A model generated the notes under the pieces. That model was not told the origin of the DNA, did no database searches, and worked only from the letters and a program-made list of their open reading frames with translations. A DNA stretch of 64,000 nt, taken from Amborella trichopoda (lineage: Eukaryota; Streptophyta; Magnoliopsida; Amborellales; Amborellaceae). Shown here piece by piece: positions 13,301-26,000 of this stretch (position 1 is the first letter of the stretch; each line of letters begins with the position of its first letter). The position numbers and the translations under genes were made by a program. The DNA is taken from NCBI RefSeq assembly GCF_000471905.2, contig NW_006497600.1:9359-73358 (forward strand). The letters are read 5' to 3'.

Positions 13301-16300
13301 CTGACCCGGCACCGAACGGTTAGATCCGATTAGGGTCCGGGTATGGATCCAAAAATTGGACCCAGTGGATTGGGTTCGGGTCCAAAAACACCATTCAGGT
13401 CCAGGTCCAGGTCCAGGTCCAAGTCCATGTAGACCAGAACCAGACCCAACCCGAAAAGTGTTGACATTTAAATAAAATATAACTGTATATTTTTAGTTAT
13501 AATATTTAAATAAGGGTGTGGTTTGTATAAGGCCGAGGCTCTAAACAATCAAAATAGGGCGCACTTTAAATAGTATCGAAATATGTTGTTTTAATATTAA
13601 AAATCTTTATGATGGCCTGAAAATTTATTTTCATCTCTTATAATAAAATTTAAAGTTAAAAAATAGTGTAGGCCTGAAAATTTATTTTCATCTCTTATAA
13701 TAAATTTTAAAGTTAAAAATTAGTGTAGATTGAGCAGATCTATGAACACTTGAAAATCTTGAAAATTGACGGTCTAGATAATACATTACAAGATGCACTA
13801 TTTTCAATACTTGAAAACTTTATTTTCTCATGTCCATACATCTTGAGGTTGAGATGATCGAATTGAGGGTTTTTCAGCATCGAAACCACCTTTTTGAATG
13901 AATTTTTCAGGTGCGACTAAATTTGATTGTTAGAGCCTCGCACTTATATAAATTTTTTCCTTTAAATAATGCATGTATATATTTAACAAATTTATGAAAT
14001 ATACTTAAATATATAAATATTTTAATTTTTGGATTGGGTCCGAGTCAGGTTCCCGTCCCACATTAAATTTTTGGATCCGGCCCGACCCATTGCCACCCCT
14101 AACATAGACCGATGGAGATTAATTGTACCCTGGCAAATGTCCTCTAGGGGTAAAGTTTATCTCCAACCATCCATCATCGGCAATTGGCAGGGAATGTATT
14201 CCAGAAGTACCATATAACACAATCATATATTATACTACATTGGACTATAGCAGACATTCCATACGCAAAAAGAGACAGAAATTTTACCAGTAAGCTGGCT
14301 CCCGGTGCCATGGATTATACCCTCCAGATTGACAGCCTGTCTTGGGCAATTGAGCAGGTTCGCCAACAGGGCAAGCAACTTTGGAGGGTTTCCCAAAACA
14401 TGGCAATGAATTCACAGCAGCTCCAAGCAAGTCATCTTCTACAGAATCATTTCCATCATCATCTGAATGTAATTCTTGAATTGGTACTTCACTATTTTCC
14501 GTATCAGAAGAATTACCATCACTCTCTATGGCATTTTTTTCAGTAGGTATGCCATCAGGCGTAACTATATCTCGAGCACAACTATTTATGTTCTCACTGT
14601 CCTCTTGAGCACTCTCAGTTACATTCTCACCATCCTCTTTGACATCTTCAAAATGTTCAAAATCTTCATCACCAGACTCATTTTGTAGCATAGTATTCCT
14701 GTAAAACCATAACTTTCTCAGCAAAAACTCACTTCTGAAAATGAGAGACGCCAAAGGTAATGGCAGTAGATAAAAATGACCAAGCATATTGAGATGAAAT
14801 TTAGCAGGTAGCCAATTTCTCTCAAACTCCTTACCATAGAGGTGGTCTTGCTTTAAGCACTTCCGAGAGAAGCAGAAGGCAACCGCAAGCATATTGTGGG
14901 GGTTGCTGAAGTGCAACCTGTTGATTGTAAAGAATATAAGGGAGCTTCAAACAGCTAGCAAAGCAATACCCATTGCCAAAAACTAAAAAGAATAATTACA
15001 GAGCATTTTCTGTGTACCTGCAAGAGACGTTTCGAAAATGCAGACACCCGCCTGAAGTTCACATCATTTTTCATTGCTTTGAAGACAAGCCCTAAGAACA
15101 TTTCTGTCTGATAAGCAACACAAACAATGAGAGAGTTAGCTTAGCCAAGTAACAAATACATCTATCAACCAGAAGGAAATGCCTGAATTTTGGGAAAAGA
15201 GGATAAAGAGGCATTTTGGTAAACTCTGAATCATATTCCTGCACTTCGACCCATGTACATATCCAAACATGTATCTAATATTTTTAAAAAAAAAACATTT
15301 CCAGCTGGGCACCTTAGCATGGAACAGTTTCCATGACAGAGCTAGGTATCCCTGACTTTTAAGAAAAGTAACATCCTATGAATGGAAAGGCCACTGAAGG
15401 AAAAAAAGAAAAAGAAATAAGCTATCATAGCAAGTAAGAACAGATTACTTGATGAAGTGCCAAGAGAAAATATTTTTGCAATGACAGAGAAACAACATGA
15501 ACAAAAATGAAACTCCGGTTCAAAACATCAAGGACAATTACCTTTGATGATTTCATACAAGCAGGCACCAACAGAGCTGAATACAAAGCACGATAAAAGC
15601 GGTCACTAACAGTCTGATTTTTAGCTAAAAGTTGATAAAGAAGCATCAATGCCTGAACCCCAATATTGAAATTCCTTGAATGAACCTGCACAGAAGATCA
15701 GTGTATGTTAAAGTTGGAGTGATAAGACAAACTACCCATTTTATTTAAAAGTATCGCAAATTTTTTTATTTTCAAGTACCATTGATTTTTTAATATGAAA
15801 AATATGTAATCATTTTTCCAAATACAATTTAAATTGGCGATCATCTTTCAGTTTACCAATTTAAAGAGAACTGGAGTCTGCTGCTCAATAATAGCATCGG
15901 CCTCATCAGTTGAAACATAGGGAAATGCCCTATTTACTCCCTGCAAGGAATGTAATCAAGCCCGTGTCATCCAAATAATCCAAAGAAATATTTTGACTGA
16001 TAAATGAATGGATAGATGATTACTAGCCACACCCAGAACTTCACATATACTTATGAGGATCATGAAAGAGATGTAGGCTTATCAAGCTCTTATCTTTATT
16101 TATTATCCGAAGTAACAGTCCCATACATATAGGGCACAAAAAAATTAGAAGGCCATTAATTGAGAAACAAAATTTCCTACAATATTAAATCGAACATTGA
16201 AACTAGAAATCAAATAAAATATGCATCCATAAAATGTAGAACTACATCAAAAAAGAATATGATGAGCTGTGAAGTATTTTTTTGTAAAAACTTTTTATGC

Positions 16301-19300
16301 ACCAAGGGAGTAAAATGTACATTTACTCCTTCAGGCAAGCAAGGAGTAGGATCCCAAATTTGGGGATATAACATACTCAACCTGACAACCAACCTAAAAA
16401 AATGAATACACACGTTAAGAAACAGAAAACATCCAATTCTTGGATGGCCAAATGTAGCTATTAAAGGACTCAAATTTCATTTTTAAGAAATACACGTGGT
16501 AATTCTGAAGTGCATCCCAAATTTTCATCGAGAAAATACTCCAACCCTATTGTCTTTTGCCCAAGGGAGCAAGTGTCATATCTAATACCAAAGGAGTATG
16601 CTATAAGTCGTCTCTTTTTAATGGAGGGCAGAGGGAGTGGGAAAGCTTTGTGAATTCATGCAGCGATTGATACTTACAGTTAGAAGGGCTGATAGAAGTC
16701 GCGAATCCATTTCAACAGGGGATTCAAAAGAAGGTTTTCCGTCCTTGCTATCTTTCTTCACAGACTTCTTGGCTGATTTATTACCATCCTTGTCAGATTT
16801 CTCTTCACTCACCTCTGAAATAAGAACCTGAAATCCAAACAAAATGACAATCAACAAAAACAAGAAAAATGGTATGATTTCCCATGAAAACTAATCTTCA
16901 TTTACTCTGAGAAACCACCCCTGCCCTCAACAATAAGCACTACACCATTACAATGTATTTTTCACAATTTATTTGTGGATTGCAACAAATAAATCTTTCA
17001 CGCTTCATCCATAATTGTTATATCATATTCATAACATGACTGCATACATCCTAGGGATTGACTAATCCAACCAAGAACATGGGTGGAATAATAAACAAAT
17101 TGAGGGGTTGTAATGTTAGTAAGAATAAATATCAAATAATTTTTAAAAGTGGATTACTAAAATAACTCCAATGAAAATATAAAAAAAAACAACAAATTGA
17201 GACTTTAGTGATCCACCCAAAACATGGGATATTATAAACAATATTGCAATTTAGATAATATGTAATCTACGTAAGTCACATTATGCAATTTACCAAACTA
17301 CATATCTCATGTAAACTACATCATATAAGATATATATCTTACATATGTCAATTACATATATTACATTACAAATTTATATTACATTATGCATAATTTGTAT
17401 GTAACTTACATATAACAAGGTCCACAGGGCCCTAATACTAAGGCACTGGCCTGGCCACTCCCAATGGGCCCATGAAGGCTCCCCAACCCAGCCTATGTTC
17501 GGCAGGGCCTCCAGGCCCATCGGGTTGGTCCTGAGAGCATATAAGCAACACTACACAGCTAACCTTATTCATCCACAAAAAACATGAGATTTGCCTTAAT
17601 TGAAACATGAAAACATCAAAGACATAATAGGAGGATCCAACATCAATACCTTAAAAAGAGCAAAGTATATATCAATTAAACGCTTTGCTAGTTTCGGTCC
17701 ATCTCCCTTGTTGCTGAGAAGGACTTGATTCAAGAAGATAACCTGCAGCAGAAACAATCAAAATAGCCGGTAAATTTCAATATACAACTTTATTTAACCA
17801 TGTGATGTGCCAGAAGCAGGAGAAGAAGCACATTGCTTCATCCAGCGAAGTTGTACAGGCAGGGTTTTACAGCAGGGAAAATTAATATTTTTCCAGAGAG
17901 AGGCATATAATGTATCACATGAAATTAGAGTAGGCATTCTTCATCAACTCCAAGCAATACAAATGTCACAAGAAAATCCTTACATTTACGTTTCAGGACC
18001 CGTTTGCTCAAAAGTATTTGTAGCATTTATGTTTCATTAGAATAGTTCAATAAGATTGTAGCATTTTGAAAATTGAATCCCATTTTCCCATTATTTCCAC
18101 ATCCGTAATGATGCGAAAAGAAGGCCCGGTTGTGGGTTGCTTTGGAATAGTTGAATAGTGGTTTTGAGTTTCTCGACCCTTTGACTAAGGATTAATCAGT
18201 TCAAAGTCTCGATGGGTGCAGCAAAGGGATATAACTCAGTGGTAGTGTGTCACCTTCACATGGACGAAGTCATCAGTTCGAGCATGATTATCCCTAAAGT
18301 CAATGCGAGCCTTTTGATTTTGACTTGCTACAACACTATTATCGAAGGAGAATGGATAAGTAGTACCCAAAGAGAAATTTTTTACAAAAAAAAAAAATTG
18401 GAATTTAATTCAACAATGGAAGGATCTTTCATTTGATTGGGGTTCAAAGAAGAATTTTTTTTTTTTAATCTTTATTTCTTTTTTTCCTTGTATCAAAAAA
18501 TTCATAAAAGTGAACTATCTTCAAGAATTTTTTTTTCCCATTGTTCCTTGTATCAAAAAATCCATAAAAGTGAAATTATCTCCATGAATGTTATTTTTTT
18601 TTGGTTTTTCTTTTGTGGTGTTTTTTTTGGGGCCGTGCGGAACAGGGGCACTAGATGTCATAATGATCACTAAAAGACCTAAAAATGCAAATTTCTGGGA
18701 CTTGTTATTACAGATTCCACAATCCTAAGCACCAAGTGTGTGCTACCATAGTACAAAACACAAGTAGATGCCCAAAGGATCATACTGATGAGTAGCCAGG
18801 AATATTTCATGCATATAGGTCATTAAAGAAAAAGGTAGGAGAAGTACAGAAGCAAGTACGCAAATCATAATTATAGTGATAGTGCCTTGCGTTTTAGTTG
18901 GGTGAATGTGAGTGCTTTATATCAATAACGAATTCATGTATATAGATTTAAGTAAGTAGATTTTAAACCAAGTTTGAAATGCATCTATTTATACAATTTT
19001 TAAAAAGAAGAAAACGTAAATACAGAAGTATTCAAACTGAAGTTATAGTGATAGTGCTTTGTTCTCAAAGACTTACAGCATGATATCTTGCTCGCAAACC
19101 CACATGCGGACGGAAGACAAAGAAATCTACCTCTTCAATCACAACGGCCTAAAAGATACAATATTATCATTCAACGGAGAGATCCAAAGTACCAGAAAAA
19201 ATAATACAATGTATAAAAGAATCCATTAGTATGCACAAACATGTAAACTTGAACACTATACATGTGCTATTTTGGTAGGTCCTACTAATCCATCACCATC

Positions 19301-20045
19301 CATTTCAATGGATGACGATGACCGACCAGACCATGATATTTCCATGGCCCGTTTGATTATCAAATATGCCACCTAAATAATATTGCAGTTGATCTTATTG
19401 ATCTCACAGTTTCCACATCAATTGAGATTGTAAGTCCATTTCCTTCATCAATATCAACATCTTTAGTAGGTGGCAAGGCGCATTATATCAGCTTCTTATC
19501 AATAACGACATCTGTTGATCAAGCTTTAAGGTCACCAGCATAGTTTCCAAAATCTTTGCCTATTTCAGGAATGCATTTAGAAAGTTCAAACATATTACAG
19601 CTAGATAAATATGAGTTTACCTTCATGTTTGGATGGGCAGACAAAAGACAAGTCAACTGATACCCAGCATTGGATGCCGCCTTCCTTTCAGGATCACCTA
19701 GCTGAATCAAATTTCATGTATAAAAAAAGAGAGCCCAAAATGAGAAACACACCACAAAGAATGCCTTATTGGCCTAGATTATTTTTGGGACATTCAAATT
19801 CCTTTCAAAACATTCAATCTCCTAACATGAACACTATCATGAAGATATAAACTTACTTTATTAACAAGAGCTGAAAGTAAACGGCGTTCTTGCTCTGGCT
19901 TGTTCTTAAGAAGAGCAAACAATGTCTGCAGAGTGATATGTCAATTAGTCAGCACTACAAATTATGAAGCTATTTCAACAATTATAGAATACAATAATAG
20001 CTGTTCACCCCCAAAAAAGAAATACAGTTCTAGACACTCTCTCTT

Positions 20046-20083
<38 letters not shown>

Positions 20084-23000
20084 TCACACACATACATAAA
20101 CACACATTTGACAAGTATCATTTCATGGCTTAAGGGGCTTCTAGCACACCCTCAACTAAAGCGCACATCAGCCTTGAGCTGTTGGTTCGCACCCCACTAA
20201 TCTACCCTAAAGATACTGTTTCATGGGAAACCAATGGCTTCTCACATCAAGTTGCACCAAATTGGAGATGTGCATATGGTCAGAAAAGATAAATTAGCAA
20301 AAAAAAAAAAAAAGAAAGGAGGGAAAATTTAAAGGGAAAAACTCTGAGACAGTGGGAGGATAGCCATGGTAAAGAACTCTCTGATCACTAAGTCGATCGC
20401 TTTTTCAATGCGCTACAATTTTAGTGTCAATCTGGTCTTTGTGGGTTGAATGTAACTCTCGAATCTTCAAGAGCAAGTAAAGGGGGTCAGATGCAGTGAA
20501 AGGGAAGGGGAAGATTAGATCCATGGATTTATTTTGGGCTTGCTATCATAAGAAGTTCTTTAACCTGCTATCGGAGTTTTGTTCTACCTTGGATTATTTT
20601 CAAAAGTGTGGTATAATCCGCAATTCCAGACCAATGGCAGTTTCTAGGTCAAGCCTATGATCGGCCCGTCCCCCAGGATCATAAAACTCACTTTGTAGGC
20701 AACCCAGGCATGTTGGATGTGGATGGTATTTTTAGAAACTAGGGGGGCTGTTGATTCTTACTCAGGTTCATTGAGATCACAGACTCATCCACTGCCCTTT
20801 TGGAGGGCCTGAAACTATTGCACCAAACTTGGGGTGTTACCCTTCAAGTGGAAAAGGGGATTCTAAGAATGTGCTCTATGGGCCTGAAATTTTGGTACTC
20901 TAACAATACACAACTCCTTCGCAAAAATATGGCGAGAAGTGAATTTGGTTGCTTTTGCCTCAGCAGAGTAAGGGCCTAGCAGCAATACCTTCGTAATTAA
21001 TAGGCCTTCCTCTACGGCCCATTTGGGCACAATTTATGATATGTGCAAGTTTGCACATCTTCCCCTGCTATCAAAACAATATTCATGCTCAAAAAAGGAC
21101 AAGAAAAAGTCATTTTCCCCACAAACAGGACAAGTGTCCAGGTTTTCTTCCACAAAGAGCAGCTGACTCTAATCTCACCAGTCACCTTATGATGACCTGA
21201 AAATATCCCCTTAAACCATGGGAGGGTCATCGGTAGATGCAAGACAAGTGAGAAGCACCAGTAACTGGAAAGGTCAAGTTACAAATCCCAAGAAACCCGA
21301 AAGTCACCATTTTAATCACACCTTAATGGTGTCTCACTACGACCCACCCCAAAAAGATCATGGTCAACAAACTAGTTATGATCAAAATGAATCTTCAATG
21401 TCCCAAACTGAGATCTGATGTATAAAGTCCAACAACACCCAAACATTCACTTCGTACAACTATCTTCCAGTCCAAAACATGGTCCTAAGTTTTGATACCT
21501 CGAAAATTCATGCAGAACAATGGGCCAAGAGATCAAAGATCTAGTCTAATGGCAAGTGCAAAAGGGCCCCTGAATATAAGGTTCTTCCTCCCTCTCCAAA
21601 TGGCCCAAATGATGGCTAGTTGCGATCGTGTATTCTAAACAACCCACTGAACGCTAACAAGAAGTGCCACTAGTTGTAGCATCATCCAAGATATCCTAAA
21701 TAATTCAAAGGCCTTGTAATCATAGTTGTGGGGATCATGGTCAGGGGGTTGCGAATGCCCCTTGGAATCTTGCTAGTGGTGATTTTGAAGCCAGAGACCA
21801 AGCGGAGCTCACTTCCCGCCATTTAAGGATCTCATTTACTACCTATAGGATCTCAGTCTCTAACAAAAAGGGAACTCAATCCTCAATTGAAAGGGATCTT
21901 AATCCCCATGGAAGGGGGATTAAGATCTCCAAAGAAAACGGGTGCATCGCTGATTTGAAGGGATCTCAATCCCGAGGGAGTTTCAAATTTCAAAATTTCA
22001 AACAAGCTGTATTAGACAGTCTTAATGTTTGTCTACATAACTACCACAAGTGGACAATCTTAGATTTTGTGTTGATTATTTGATTTGTAACGATTGTCTA
22101 GTTAACAAAACATGCCTAGAACCTGGCCCACCTGGAACCAGCGAGACAAATGGGGAGTCCCAAGGTGATCTCTCTTTCTTTCTTTTTTTTCAAGATTTTC
22201 GCATTTTTCTCATGTAGGCCAACTCATAGTTGTTGGGAACAAGAGGAAGTGCGGAAGCGAGAGCTTGGTATTGAAGCCTCTATCCTAGGAGTGTTGTTTT
22301 GGGAGTGGCCTAGGAGCGATCTTTGCTATGTAGTGGGGGTGCTTGGGAAAGCCCCTAGTGTGTGTGTGTAAGTGTCCGCACGAGTGTGCCTTTGTATTAT
22401 ATACACATGTTATTTTATTTGTTAAAAGTGATTTTAAAAATTAGAAAATGAATAATCATGTGCATCATCAATATTCCAAACACATGCACAATGAGAACTT
22501 CATAGCTAGAAAGTCCCATAAGAATTTTGAGAAAAGTGAGAGAAAGTAGGGTCATGATGGGAAATGAACATAGTTTTATAATTAAACCACTATAGTTTTT
22601 TATTTACATGGTTTCAATGCATATGCCATGGAGTCATTCCAAATTAAAACAAAAATTAAAAACATAAGCCCAAGATAGCATTGACCTCAATCTAGCGGAT
22701 TGTCAATCTCTATCTCATCCCATGGGCAATTTTCTTTTCACTTCATCTCTTTCTCTTTTTTACAGACCCTAATCGAGCAGCTTATAGTCCTTGTGTCAAG
22801 TTTGAGTCGTCAATTTATTTCACTATAATAGTAGGTTGTTGAGTACGTTGCATGCGAATTACAAGTCAACTTATGGGAATTGGGATGCTCACCCTAACGA
22901 CGACCAACTTGAGGATGATGAGGTAGTAATGGCATTAAATCCGTGACTTGACGCTGAAGATGATATGTCGGGCTTGTGCCTGCCACAAGGTTACCTTGTG

Positions 23001-26000
23001 GCCATCCATCAGATGCAACAACTTCTACTAGTATGATGTTATTGCCCATTCCACTAGCTAGCCACCTCCTCCACTTGCTCCCCCTTCTACTACTCAGCCA
23101 CCACATCCGCCTGCACTTAAATCAGGTCCCTCTTCGTTTGTGGAACAAAGACTACAAGCTACTCTATTGGGGTCCTTGACAAAGAGAAAGAGATGATTAA
23201 AAAAAAAATTGCCCATGGGATGAGATAGAGATTGACAAAATGCCCAATTGAGGTCATTGCCATTTTAAGCTTTTATGTTCTTATTGTTTGTTTTCTTTTG
23301 GAATGCCTCACTAGCATGTGCACTAAAGGCATGTAAATGGAACACATTAGTGGCCTAATGATAAACAGATATTCAATTCCTATCATGCCCCTACTCATTT
23401 CTCTTGATTTTTTATTGGAATATCTAACAATGAAGCTCTCATTGTGCATGTGTTTGGAATATTGATAATGTTAAAACTATAGATTACTCATTTTTCTATG
23501 GCCACACACACGCACATCATGTACAAGCGAGCGCACGCACACATCCACACACACACGCAGACACACACACAATAGTGCTCCCCAAGCACTCCCATATATT
23601 CAACATACATGAAGTACATATGTCATGGAATCATTCCAGGCCATGCACACACACAATGGCACGCCCCAAGCACTCACATATAAATGAAGTACATGTATCA
23701 GGGATCACTCCCAGGCCGCACAAAGGCGCTACCCAAGCACTTCCATTTACATGAAGTACATATATCGAGGAATCATTTCTAGGCTGCACACACACACACA
23801 ACAACAACAACAACACCACTCCTGTATACATGGGATCACTCCCAAGCCACTCCTTGAAAGGAGCTCCTAGCGTAGGGAGCTTGAGCTAGGGGTCGACCCC
23901 ATGCTCCCCTTGCTGCACCTACTCCCACTCCCAACAAATACGATTCTAACTTATAAACTCATCTATAGAGGGCACGATGAAAGGATAGGCCCATTGCTAC
24001 CAGTTCTCTCAGCAATGCACAGATGTTCAGGAATGGGAAGCTCCTACGGAACATTTTCCCCTTCTCAAGTTTTGCACATTTTCCCCTTACTTCTCAAGTT
24101 TTGCCTGTTTTTTCATCCGGTCTTTCTCCTTAAGATCTTTTAGCACCAGGACAAGTTATGGCACTTGAAAACATATTCTACATTACAAGAATTCAAACCA
24201 GTTTTGCCTGTTTTTTCAACAATGCACAGATGTTCAGGAATGGGAAGCTCCTACAGACCTTTTTCCCCTTACTTCTCAACTTTTGCCTGTTTTTTCATCT
24301 GGTCTTTCTCCTTAACATCTTTTAGCACCAGGACAAGTTGTGGCACTTGAAAACATATTCTACATTACAAGAATTCAAACTAAGGATTGAAACATATTTC
24401 GTAAAGCACTAAGCCCATTCAATGCGACAAAGATTTCATGATTTTTGTGCATCCTCCATACTATATTTACCGGAATTGTCCAACCTAGGTAGTGATTCCG
24501 GTTTGGAATTGCAATTCCGCTTATCCGGGATGGAATTGTCATAGATCCCAATTCTTAGAAGTTAGGAATCACAATTCCACTTTTTTTTAATCCCGTTTTG
24601 ATGTCTTTGGAATCTAGATTCCACCTCAACAAAGTTTGTGTTTAATAGGTGCAGAAGACAATGATTCGACCAATATGAGACTTCACTTCCAATTTTTAGG
24701 GATAGTGATTAGAAATATTTGGAATCTAGATCCACAACATCAAAATGATTGCCAAAATTTTAAGAAACGTTTGGAATGTTTAAAAAATTATTTTAAATTT
24801 TTTGTTTTATTTGAGAAATTATTTTAAATTTTTTGTTAATTAAATTTTTTTATAATTAATATAGATCAGTATCTAGAAACTCTATCAGTGTGTCTACAAA
24901 TTCTAGTTTACATCATTCAGAATATTTGAGAGGTTATAATAAATGACTTATTTTTAAAAATAGATTATTAATAAATAAAGTATTGTTATTTACTTTATTC
25001 AATCTAAAACTTATAGGAAAGTACTTAATTAAGGGTACTCAACCTTGTTACCAATACTTATGGAGAGCTGTTATAAACGGCCCTCAATGCATCCACTCCA
25101 GTGTTAAGGGAGGGCTGTCAAAGATATCGACTCCAATAATAAGCATATTCAATATATGGAGTCCGATACTAAGGAATTCTAGCTTAGAGATAATTTAGAA
25201 CCTTAAACCTTTTTCCTTTTGGAACTCATTTCTTGATAATTTCCGGACTGGTTCCAAGTGGTTTTGTGTTTGATTCCTGAAAGTTAGGAATCTCGATTCC
25301 TATTGGATCAGAGCGTAGTTCCCAAATGGTAGCAATCTTGCATCGTGTGATATGCATTATAAGGATGGTGATTCCAACACTAGGAATCATCTAGCCACGA
25401 GGGATTTTGTGATTCTAATTCTTGAAACGATTTGAAGTCACAAGCGTTTCCAATAACTATATTCCATACAATTAAGTGTGAGAGACATGCATCATTATTA
25501 ACTCAACAACTTCACGATCCTAGAAAGCCTCGCACGGAAAGGGCTTGATTCATTTTTCACATAACCGGAGACTACCTTCCTAGATGCTCAACAAATTATT
25601 GGAGGATGTTGACAATATGCTATCTATGTTATCTTATAATGCATAGAAACCTTATTTAGATAAGCAACTATCATGATTAAACGACAATGAAATTCAATCA
25701 ATATTCAAATAAAAGATTGTCCTTCATTAAAAGAAAAAAAATATTGTTTATGTTTTAAAGTTGAGGGAAGAAACTCTTTAGCACAATCCATGAGGATGAT
25801 TGATAAACAAAGATATCTAGAATATTTGATTTGAAAATTAACATAGTTAATAGTTTTGCTTCATCCAGAAAGTGTATGCTGGTCGGGTCTAAATAAAAAC
25901 ATATGCAGGCAGTCAAACATAACAAGATAGGACTACCAAAAGAAATAAAGAAAATCACAATGAACCAAATGATTGGTTACGTAAGTAGAAATCAGAGGCA

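Noticed and set aside
14284..14916. Single 210-codon minus-strand gene
   Set aside because: It reads through an intron (14699-14834) and starts in the wrong frame; it is really exons 12 and 13 of the SWA2-like gene.
18225..18296. Functional nuclear tRNA gene
   Set aside because: It matches plastid trnV-GAC with its plastid flanks and has changes in the anticodon and stems; best read as a NUPT relic.
23600..23860. Separate minisatellite
   Set aside because: The repeated units mirror the outer edge of the foldback element's left arm, so they are treated as part of its right arm.
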